Below are positions 1 to 12,000 of a DNA stretch of 64,000 nt, piece after piece. Under the pieces are notes generated by a model, which saw only the letters and a program-made list of their open reading frames with translations, was not told where the DNA came from and searched no databases. Origin of the DNA: Flectonema sp. DT1601 (Eukaryota > Euglenozoa > Diplonemea > Diplonemida > Diplonemidae). Made by a program: the position numbers and the translations under genes. Numbering within the stretch: position 1 is the first letter of the stretch; every line of letters begins with the position of its first letter. The stretch covers positions 930,001 to 994,000 of the forward strand of contig OZ025802.1 of NCBI GenBank assembly GCA_964019425.1, in the 5' to 3' direction.

Positions 1-3000
1 TGGAATGCAACTGCTGGGGAGTGTTTCAAGGAACCGGTGCCAGATTGCCACTGCAAGTTCGACACCAACGACGATACCTACAACAAGCAAAAGTGTGATG
101 CCAACGCGGAGTGCTTCTGGAACGCCCCACTTTCGAAGTGTGAGGTTGACGAGTGCAGTGCGAACAATGCCGGAGCAGTCTGTGCTGCAGCTGGACAGAC
201 GTGCACTGATCCTAACAAGGAGCCGTGCAGCTTACATGATTGGACTTGCGAGTGCACACCTCCTGCTACTGGATCCAAAGTGGCTGATGTCGCTGAATGT
301 GTTCTCGATGAGTGTATCGTAATGGGATGTCCAACATGTGCTAATGGTACCTGCCCAACTGGACAGACTTGTAAGGATCCAAATCCATCAGCTTCTTCAA
401 CAAATGATTGGATGTGTGAATGTGATGATCCAGCAACTGGAAGTGCTATCATCGGAGTTGCTGATTGCAAGATCGATGAGTGCACCTACGACTGCGCATC
501 ATGTGAAAAGAACACATGTGCAACTAAAGGTCAGAGTTGCCTGGACCCCGACCAGTCGTCAACGTCGTTGAATGACTGGATGTGTGTTTGCGCGCCACCT
601 GCTACAGCTAACAAGACGGTGGGCCTCGCTGACTGTAGGTTCAACGAGTGCGACCTCGTCACTGTTTGTGATGCCAATGGACAGAAGTGTGTTGATCCAG
701 ATCTCGAGAAGAAAGACGACTGGAAGTGTGTTTGCAAGGACCCTGCCGTGGGAGCGTCGATCGGCAAGCCAGCGATCTGCGTTTTGAATGAGTGCAACAC
801 AACTTGTGCCACTTGTGCCAACGACACATGCACATCCCAGAACCAGGTTTGTGATGATCCAAACAAGTCTGAGACAAGCACCGGTGACTGGACTTGTACT
901 TGTGTCCCCCCGGCAACAGGCCAGGCTACCGGAAATAACGCTGATTGTCTGATTGATGAGTGTACCTACACGTGTCCAACATGTGCGAACACCACCTGCA
1001 GTGACGACAGTCAAGCCTGTCTTGATGCCGACAAGACTTCGACTTCGCTCGGGGACTGGGAGTGCATCTGTCCTCCACCGTCTAACGCAACTCAGCTAAC
1101 GGGGATTGCTAACTGCAGTATTGACGAATGCGACCTGCACCGTGATATTTGCACGAACCAGGGACAGCTTTGCCATGATCCCAACGGACTGAAGCAGGGT
1201 GACTGGATGTGCATATGCGTTCCTCCATCTAACGGCACCAACGTCGGTGATGTCGCTGCGTGTAAGATCGACGAGTGCGTCGCCACCTGCCCAACGTGCG
1301 CAAACGACACTTGCTCTGCCCAGAGTCAGGAGTGCAATGATCCGGATCCTAGCGCTGACGTTACCGGAGACTGGACATGCAAGTGTGTACCTCCAGCGGT
1401 TGGAAACGCCACCGCCAATGCTGCCCACTGTGTGATCGATGAGTGTACTTTCACTTGTGACACTTGTGCGAACACAACCTGTTCTGATGCTACTCAGGAA
1501 TGTTTCGATAAGGACACCACTTCGACGTCGAAGAATGATTGGGAGTGCGTCTGCCCTCCGCCATCGAACGCAACTGAGGTGACTGCTGTTGCGAACTGCA
1601 GCTTTGACGAGTGTGACCTTCACGGAGACACCTGCACTCGCCACGGACAGGTTTGCAATGACACTGGCCTGCTGACTCTGGATGACTGGGAATGTATTTG
1701 TGTTCCACCAGCAACGGGAAGCAACGTCGGAGACGTCGCAGCATGTCAAATCGATGAGTGTATCGCTGATTGCCCAACATGCGCTGGGACAAACTGCTCT
1801 GATGCACATCAGGTTTGCGTTGACGACAACATGAACGCCACCTCAACTGGAGACTGGCACTGCGACTGTGTTCCTCCACTCAACGGTACGGCGGTTGTCG
1901 ACGCTGCTTCCTGTACCATTGATGAATGTGTTTCAGTTTGTCCAACATGTGCTAATGATACTTGCAGTGGTGTTGGTCAAACTTGTTTTGATCCTGATAA
2001 ATCAGCAACCAACACCAGCAACTGGATTTGTACTTGCGTTCCTCCAGCATACGACTTCGCTGTTGCTCAAGCGGCACACTGTGTAGTGAATGAGTGCCAC
2101 GACCACGAGAAAACCTGTCACGCTGCTGGTCAGACTTGCGAGGACCCGGACACAACACCAAGTGCTTCGGGAGATTGGGTGTGCAAGTGCGTGCCACCAG
2201 CGACGAATGCAGGTACCACTCAACAGGGAGGAGTAGCGATGTGTGATTACCCGGGTGATTGCTCAGATACTATGGTTAGTGATGTTTGTACGAACGCTGG
2301 TCAGGTTTGCGACGACCCAACTGATATCATGACACCAGGTGACTGGACTTGTGAATGTGTGCCTCCGGCAATACTTGCGATGGGAAGCAATCCAGTTCAG
2401 GGAGCTCCGTCTGACTGCGTTCACGACGAGTGTGTGTTGGTTTGCCCAACTTGTGCTGACACCGGATCTGGTAACATCTGTTCTAAACACGGACAGGTTT
2501 GCAAGGACAGCAACACCAGTTCCCTCTCACTGAGCGACTGGGTGTGCGAATGCAACCCTCCGGAGAAGCCAGTTGACCCGAGCGCTGTTGCAGTTGCCAA
2601 GCCTGCTGAGTGTCAATTAAACGAATGCATCGAAACTTGCGCAACCTGTCAAAACGGAAAGTGCAACGGGCAGACTTGCGAAGATCCAAACATGGACCCA
2701 ACGATCACGAATGACTGGACTTGTACTTGCATCGCTCCGGGTGTTGGTGTTGCTACTGGCAAGGAAGCCGCTTGTGTTTGCGATGAGTGTCTGACGACAA
2801 CAGTTTGTGGTAACCAAACCTGTTTCGATACCAACACCTCGTGTCCTGCTGGCAATGACTTCACTTGCACTTGCCAGCCTCCATCGATTGACTTCGATGT
2901 TGCAGCGCCGGCTGTCTGCAAGTACGACGAGTGCAAGGAGAAGAGTGGTGAGTGTAACGCTGTGGGCCAAACTTGTAACGATCCGAATCTCACTGTTGCT

Positions 3001-6000
3001 GGAGATTGGGAGTGCGAGTGCATCCCACCGCAGTTGCCGGATGGCAGGAACTCGACGAATGACAAGCACGCGGTGTGCAAGCTCGACGAGTGTGTTCAGA
3101 CGTGCCCAACTTGTGCCAACAACACGGCCTGTGGGTCGCAGACTTGCAAAGACCCTAACACCGACCCTACGATGGTCGGTGATTGGACCTGTACCTGTGT
3201 TGAAGGTGTTGGTTTTGCAACAGGTAAGCAAGCGGAGTGTGTGTGTAACGAATGCTTAAATACGATGATCTGTGAGAATGCCAACCAGACGTGCTACGAT
3301 GCGGACAAGTCGTGTCCTCCAAAGAATGACTTCGACTGCGAGTGCCAACCTCCATCAGCTGATACCGCAGTGGCAGCAGCCGCAATCTGTACTTACGATG
3401 AGTGCATTGATCACAAGGCAAGCTGTACTCAGGTGGGTCAGGTGTGCAAGGACCCGGACACTGCTGTTGGAGGAAACTGGATTTGCGAATGTGTCGCACC
3501 TCAGGTTCAACAGGGTAACACGGTTCAGGGAAGACCTGTGACGTGTGCGATTCCGGAGTGCGACGTGGTTGGATGTCCAACTTGCGCGAATGACACCTGC
3601 AGTGGAGCTGGGCAGACTTGTTTTGACCCAAATACTGATCCGTCAAGTTTGAGAGACTGGACCTGTACTTGTGAGCTGCCTGGTGTGGGGTTTGCGACGG
3701 GGAAGCCTGCGGACTGCGTTTGCAACGAGTGCCTCAACAGCACGACGTGCTCTGATGCGGACCAGACTTGCCACGATGCCGACAAGTCGTGTCCTCCAAG
3801 GAACGACTTCAAGTGCGAGTGCAAGTTCCCATCGAGCGATTCTGCTGTGGGTCAGGCGGTGGCTGTTTGCACGAACCCGGAGTGTGAGAAGAACAAGGCT
3901 GTGTGCGCGTCTGTCGGGCAAACTTGTGTGGACAACAACATCACGAGGGACAACGACTGGGAGTGTGTGTGCCCGCTGCCATCTTTAGGAATCGGTTTGA
4001 TGCAGCCAGCTGCCTGTACTCTGGTTGAATGTGATCAGACTTGTTCGACTTGTGCTAACGATACTTGCAGCAGTGTTGGTCAAACGTGTTCGGAGGTGAG
4101 CACCGACCCAACGGATGTGAACGACTGGGAATGTGTTTGCAAACCGCCTGCGACCGGAAGAGCCAGCGGTGCGGCAGCGCACTGCGAGCGTGACGAGTGC
4201 AAGGAGCACGGGGACAAGTGTACTCTGAACTGCAAGACTGGTTCCCTTGACTGCGCACAGAAGTGCGTTGATCCGGACAAGTCGGTTACGTCGCTGAACG
4301 ACTGGAAGTGCATCTGCGAGCCTCCTTCGAGCAACTACGCTGTTGGGAAGTCAGCGAAGTGTTCGGTTGATCCGTGCGTGGCGGACAACGAGGAGGCGTG
4401 CCTGAACGACAATGCCGGATGTGAGTGGACGGAACTGCCAACCAGAACGTGCAAGAAGATTCCTTGCGAGTTCGACAACCCAGCGAGCTGTAACTCGACC
4501 GCGGACTGCGATTGGGTGAGCACCGCTGGGAGCAGAGGGGGACTGGGAAGCATTTCGTACGACAACGTCAACGCGGTGAGTCCGTTCGCATCGGTGACGT
4601 GCGACGGAATTTCGTTTACGGGTTCCTGCAGCTGCAACATGCTGCTGGGAGCTGCTGGAGAAAAGGGAGGGGCGCAGGTGACGATCGAGGACGGATACTC
4701 GAAGGGATCGGACTCGCTGGAGTGCACCGGGTGCGCGGGAGCTGGAATCGAGTCGGTTTGGAACGCCAACACTGGAACCCTCATTTTGAAGAAGTCGGCG
4801 GGGGCGGGGGCGACTGCGCGCGAGCTTGTGGAGGCGATCAAGACGGTGGCGTTCAGAACTTCATCGAGTGACGGGAACTTGCGTGGACTGACTTGGAACT
4901 TGGGTAACGCGATGTACTCGAAGAGGACGAGCCACTACTACCGTCACTTCACCGCTGCGGAATGCAACGGTGCGGGTGGGGGCTGCACGTGGGAAGAGGC
5001 GCAGAACATGTGTTCCAGCAAGTCATTGTTTGGATTGACGGGTTACCTGATGAGTGTGACGTCTGGGGCTGAGAACTCGCTTGCGAAGGGGAAGTTGGAG
5101 GGATCTGGTTGGATTGGAGCGATGGGAAGCGGAAACTCTTGGAAATGGGTAACTGGACCAGACGCTACGAAGGGACCGTCCCCGTGCCGGTCGTTCACCG
5201 GAGGTGCGTCGAGCTGTGACTTTGCGGGAGTGGACAGCGGGAAGGGATACCCGATCGGTTCAGGGGTGGCGGACCAGTTCGTGGCGGCGCAGGTTCTCGG
5301 ACTTGCTGCGTACAACCAGTGGGATACCTCGGAGCCAACGCAGTCGGGTAGGTTCGCTTCCTTTGCGGTTCCATCTGGTGAATGGTCGACACCTGGATCT
5401 TCGAGTGACGGATTCATCTGCGAGTGGGGAGAGATCGGGAACGCGTGCCTGGCTACGGCGGATGACTTGTGGGGAACGGTCGACCTGGTTGCGGGAGTCT
5501 GCAAGGAGAAGAGATGTACCGAGTCGTCGCAGGCGGAGTGCGAGGTGGATCCGTTCTGCAACTTCGTTGGTGGAAACGTCGACCCTTGCGTGCCAAAGCC
5601 ATGTACCGAGTACCCTGATGAGAAGAGTTGCGACAAGGATGAAAGATGTGATTGGGACACCAGCGTTGCACCGGGGCTCTGCAGTGAGACGGTGTGCGAG
5701 AAGTTGAAGACGGCCGAACTGTGTGAGAAGCACCCTGACTGCGACTGGGACACGCTGACTGGACACTGCAAGGAACAGATCTGCCCTGTGAACACCGACC
5801 GATGCTCGTGTAACGAGGAGCCGAAGTGCTTCTGGTCGGACTCTGCGGATGCAGCTGCGAGACAATGTGTAGACTCGAAGTACGCGTTGTGCCCGGTGAT
5901 GGATATGATTATCATGTTCTCGGGTACGAAGAACATGGCTCAGGTATTCGGACGTCACCCTGTTGGGTTCGACGCGGTGACTTCGATCTTGAGGGATTGG

Positions 6001-9000
6001 GTGTCGACGATGTACTTGACGGGTGAGAGGTACACTGTGAATCCGTCGGTGGCGAACGGTGGGGGGGTGAGAGTTGGTTTGGTGCAGTTCGCCGGAGAGT
6101 TGGCGCCGTCGACGACTGTGGTGACGAAGGCGGTAAGGACCTCTCCAACTGGTGTCGGTGAGAGCGGACAACTGTCTGGAGACATGAACGAGCTCCTTGA
6201 GGGGATCACCTACCACGAGTCGAACTACTTGATGGGACAGGGAGCCTACATTGTTCCTGCTTTGGAGAAGGCGTCGAGCATGTTCACGTCGACTCCGATT
6301 GGTAGAAAGAGGGTGTTGATTGTGTTGACCGGTTCAACGATCAAGGACATCGATCAGGTTCAACCTAGCCAGAACAAGTTGGAGACGCAGGGAGTGGAGA
6401 TCTTCGGAGCGGTGATCCGCAGAATGGACACGAAGACCGCTGAGGACATCAGGGCTGAGGCTGCGATGAAACCGTTGGCGACTGATCCTGCTGTTGACCA
6501 CTCTGATGGCATCAAGGTCGACGATTTGGAGGCAATCCTGCACGGAATCTGCGATCCAAACTCGAAGTGGAACGTCGCGACGTCACCGGCGGTGCCGCAG
6601 GCTGGAGTGCACAAGCCGTGCGCTCAGTATGGTTCCCAGAAGGACTGCACGGCGGACAAGGGATGCGTGTACTCGGGAGTGTTCCAGAAGTGCGAAGCTT
6701 CGCCGTGCATTGCGCACTGTGGGGAGGTTCAGTGCAACGCGGACAACGTGAACCTGTGCGAGTGGGACGCGGCGAACCAGACGTGCTGGAAGCGTGAGCT
6801 CTGTCCACACCACAACTCGACCGCTTGCGAGGACGACCCTGCGTGTGACTGGAACTCGAGCGCTTCGACGGTGGAAGACAAGTGTGTCGAGAGGGAATGC
6901 AACTACAAGTCTGAGCAGGAGTGCGCTGCCGAGGTTCTCGTGAAGTGCGACTGGGATTCAGCGTCCAGAACCTGTGGATTGACACCTTGCCAGCACGCGA
7001 ACGAGACGAGTTGCACTGCGGATGCGTCTGAGCATTGCGAGTGGGACGTCTGCGTGGCATCGCACAACTCGGCGGATGCGTGCAGGAAGGATCGCTGCCT
7101 GGACTACGGAGCGGAGTACAGCAACTGCACCCAGGACCCGATGTGTAGGTGGGATGCCCTCGCCGGAAACGGGAAGTGCTTGCGCAAGACTTGTACCGAA
7201 TTCGGAGACGAACGTTGCTGCAATGACCAGGACGGATGCTTCTGGGACATCAGCGTGTCGCCGGCGCTGTGCAGTGAGAAGCTGTGCGAGTCGTTGAAGC
7301 AAGACCAGGGTGCATGTGGAACTGAGCCAACTTGTGAATGGGACAGCGCGAAGAACACGTGCGTTGACAAGGATTGCAGTGTGATGGAAAGATGTGACTG
7401 CGAGAAGGACGTGGACTGCTTCTGGAGATCTGCGAACGGGACGGAGTCGTGCACGTGGAAGAGCTACGGCGAGTGCCCGGCAATGGACATGGTGTTGCTG
7501 TTGGGAGGATCGTCGACGATGGGGCTGCCGTTCGGAAGACACCCGAAGGGATTCAACGGAATGACCGAGGCACTGAAGAAGTGGGTTGCGACGATTCCGC
7601 TTTCAGGGGAAGCTGCCTCTGTTGGACTGGGGAGCAAGCCGACGGGGATCCGAGTGGGAGTTGTGCAGTTTGGGGGAGAGAACAAGGACGGTGGGAACCC
7701 AGGAAGGGCGGACGCGAAGACGGCGCCGGTGGGTGTCGGAGCTGCGGGGCAGTTCAGTGGTGACGTGGCTGAGCTGAAGGCGGACTTGGACTGGCAGGAG
7801 GACAACTTCTACGGAAGCGGGATGATGATCGCCAACGGTCTCGGAGTTGCTGAGAGAATGATGAGAGACTACTCTCCACAGGATGGAAGAAAGAAGGTTG
7901 TCGTGATCCTCGCGGACGGGAAGATGTACGACACGGACACCGTGTCTGGAACGATCGCGTCGATGCAGGTTCAGGGTGTGGAGGTGTTCGGGGCGGCGAT
8001 CAGAAGGCAGCCGGTGAGCACGCTGGTTGACCAGAACGCGGTGGCTTCCCTTCGAACGATCGCGACTTCGCCAAGCAGCGGGCACGTTGCGAACATCGTT
8101 CTCGACGAGTTGGTGGACACGACTAAGAGTTTGGGAGGGATCTGCGACAGCAACGCGTTCTTCGGAAAGCTGCTGGTGGACGCGCAGCCGGACACGACGG
8201 TGGCGGTTGGAGGACAGCACAAGCCGTGTGATCAGCATCTCGAGAAGTCGCCTTGCAACATCGACCCTGGTTGTGTTTGGTTTGATGCGTCTCTGTCTTG
8301 TGTTGAGACCCTCTGCATGCAGCACAGCTGCAACCAGAGTTCTTGTGAGCAGGACGTTGCCAATGGATGTGTTTACGAGACGGCCACCCACAGGTGTTGG
8401 AAGGAGCCAAAGGACTGCTCGCTGTACACGAACATGACGAAGTGTGCTGAGGACGCGGAGTGCCAGGCATCTTCGGACAAGACTACCTGTGTGGACAAGA
8501 AGTGCGACCACGACGACGAGAAGGGATGCATTGCCGATTCAGACTTGTGCGTGTGGGACAACCTGCAGAGCATCTGTGGAGAGAGGCCGTGCAGCGCGAC
8601 GACCGAGGCGGACTGCAAGTTGGCAACTGGGGAGCAGTGTGTTTGGAACACGTTGCTTCCGGTGAACGGAACAACTGAGTCGTTCGCAAAGGGGAAGCCG
8701 ATGCAGCCGTTCAACAGCGTTGGGACGACTGGATACCCGGAGGACTGCTCTGCGGGGATGTTCGCTGGCGGGTCTTGCAGCTGCGCGACGACGCTGAGCG
8801 AGGCGCACGTGGGGGTCGAGGAGGGATACACTCCGAGCAAGGATGTGTTCGAGTGTCCGAAGTGCGCGTCTCTCGGAGTCAACACTGAGTGGAACTCGGC
8901 GACCGGAATCATGACCCTCAGAGCGGCGGGTTCGGCGGCGGGGGGGACGGCGGACACGTTCTTGAAGGCGATCCGGGAGGTGACCTTCACCACGACGTCG

Positions 9001-12000
9001 GACGACGGGAACGCGAGGAAGCTGACGTGGAACTTGGGGGGAGCATTCTACTCGTCGAACACGGGACACTACTACAGGTACTTCGCGAAGTCCGAGTGCG
9101 GAGGCGTGCAGGGAGGCTGCAGATGGGACGAAGCGAAGACTGCCTGCGAATCGGACTCGAGGATGATCTTCGGGTTGAGGGGATACCTTCTTTCGATCAA
9201 CACCGAGACCGAGACAAAGGCCCTGATGGGGAGAATCTCCGGTGAAGGTTGGATCGGTGCGACCGATGCCGGGGCGAACGAGGGAGAATGGCGTTGGATG
9301 ACGGGACCTGAGGCACTGACGGGAACAACTCCGTGCGGAGCGTTCGGCAACAACAGGGCCAGCTGCGACGTTTCGATTGACCTCGCGAGCGGTAAGTTGG
9401 TGGGAGCGGACGCTGCGAAGGGTGTTTCGATTGGATCGGGAGTGGGATCGAGATTCACTGCGGTGTCGTACGCAAACTGGGCGATTGGGCAACCGGATGA
9501 CAGCCACACGGCGTGTCCTGGAAGCTGTGCTGCCTGGGGAGAAGACTTCGCGCAGTACTCGATCCCATCCGGTACGTGGAGGGACGCACCGGGGGATGCG
9601 AGCGACGTGGCCGGGTTCGTGTGCGAGTGGGGAGGAGTCGGAAGCCTGTGCGTGCAGTCGAACGCGTTTGGATCGAAGTTCGTGACGGCCGGTGTGTGCG
9701 AAGAGAAGAAGTGCACGACGGACATCGAAAGCGAGTGCAAGAGAGACCCATACTGCAAGTGGGAGAACAACACGTGCGGGATCAAGAAGTGTGCCGAGTA
9801 CCCGGATGAGGTGACTTGCGAGCAGGATGAGATCTGTGACTGGAACCCAGCGGTTTCGCCGGCGATCTGCGAACAGAACCCATGTACGAGGTACCTGGAC
9901 AACAGCACGTGCGAGGCGGACAGCAACTGCATGGTGGACCCTACCGGAAAGGCGAAGAGCCTCTGCGTGGACAAGGACTGCAATGAATACGACAAGTGTA
10001 AGTGTAAGAACGACGTTGAGTGCTACTGGAAGAACAACAGCTGCGTGAACAGCAACTACGGGGAGTGTCCGACTCTGGACATCGTGGCGATCGTCGACGG
10101 TTCGGGATCGATGTCGCAGTCGTTCGGACGTCACCCTCACGGATACTACGGACTGGTGTCAATCTTGAAGGACTGGGTGAAGAACCTTCCTCTGTCCGGG
10201 GAGCTCGCGAACATTGGTGCGGCGTCGACGCTGACTCAGAAGACGAGAGTTGGGTTCGTTCAGTTCTCGGGTCACCCGCAATACAGCGATCCTGCGACTG
10301 GTGTGTGGAGCGGTCCGATCGTGAACGACGTTGCGACGACGCCGATGGGAACTGGAGCCGGGGGAAGGATCTCGGGATCCATCACCGAGTTGAACGGAGA
10401 CCTGGCGTGGCACCAGTCGAACTACCTGGATGCCGGTACCTACATCGCGAACGCGTTGATTACCGCGAATGACATGTTCTCGAAGCAGTCGCCGCAGGAC
10501 AGCCGTACCAAGGTTTTGATCATCTTCACCGACGGAGTGATCTCTGACATCGACAAGACGTCGACTCCGAAGTCTTCACTGGAAGGGAAGGGAGTTATGA
10601 TCTTCGGTATAATGATCCGCAGAGGTGATATTCCATCAAGCGTTGACCTGACGGCTGAGGAGACGCTGAAGAAGATTGCTTCGGAACCGAACCGAGTGTA
10701 CAACCTCCAAATTGATGACATTCCGGACGTTCTGTCGAAGGTGTGCGACCCTACCGACAAATGGGGAGCTGAGATTGCGAAGGTTCCAAAGTCGCAGACG
10801 GGAGTGCACTTGCCTTGTCAGTTCTACGTTGAGAAGAAGCCTTGTGATGTGGACCCTGGATGTCTGTGGTCGGATGTGCTGTCTTCGTGTACCGACAGTG
10901 TGTGCATCGGGTACTGCAGCGAGCAGGATTGCGTTGCGGACACGGCGAACCATTGCAAGTGGGAAAACGACGAGTGTGTGAAGTTCAAGCCTTGCTCGTA
11001 CACGCAGAAGGTGCAGTGCGAACAAGACACCGAGTGCCGATTCAACGACACGTCGAACGAGTGCGGTGAGAAGCCTTGCACGCACAGCGACGAGAACAGC
11101 TGCGTTGCGGAGACGACGTACGAGTGCGAGTGGGTGCCGGGTACCCAGGAGTGCATTGAGAAGCCTTGCGTGCAGCTGACGGACTCGGGGAGCTGCGCGG
11201 CGGACGCGCAGTGCGAGTGGGACTCGGCGTGCGACAAGGATGTGTGCATCAAGAAGGTGTGCCAGCACGTGGCGATGGACCAGTGTGAACTGGACACGCT
11301 CTGCGCGTGGGTGGGGAGCGCGTGCCAGCGCAGGACTTGTGGAAACCTCGTCGACGAGAAGTGCTGCGTTGAGGACGAGCAATGCTTCTGGGACGTGTCT
11401 GCCGCACCGGGAGTTTGCAGAAAGGAGCCGTGTTTGGAGTACAACTCGACGAACTGCAACGACCAACGGGAGTGCCGTCTGGACACTTCCAACAACTGCA
11501 AGCCGAAGGACTGCGTGAACTACGACCAGTGCTCTTGCGAGGGTGACGCCGACTGCTTCTGGATCGCGGCGGCCCAGACTTGCACGTCGTCAGCTTACGG
11601 ACAGTGCCCGACGATGGACATCGTTTTGCTGATCGACGGTGGGGATTCGATGAAGAAGGCGTTCGGGCGTCACCCGTTTGGATTCTACGGGTTGACGAAC
11701 GTGTTGAGGGACTGGATGATGACTCTTCCGTTGAACGGGGAGTCGGGATCGGTCGGTAGCAACTCGAGGAGCGGGACGGACCAGGCGAGAGTGGCGATCG
11801 TGCAGTTCGCGGGAAGTGAAATCTGGGCGCCCGGGAACGAGCGTCAGTACCGAGTGTCGCCACCGGGAGTCGGAACTGGTGGGAGACTGTCGGGAATGAG
11901 GTCGGAGTTGGTTGCCGACTTGGCTGACCACGAAGCGAACTTCATGGGGGCGGACGCGGCCCTGCAGCCGATCCCGAGGAAGACGTACTTGCTTGGAGGT

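Noticed and set aside
148-4377. CRISPR-like or satellite array
   Set aside because: The repeats are protein-level units with variable DNA sequence in one open frame, not identical repeats with spacers.
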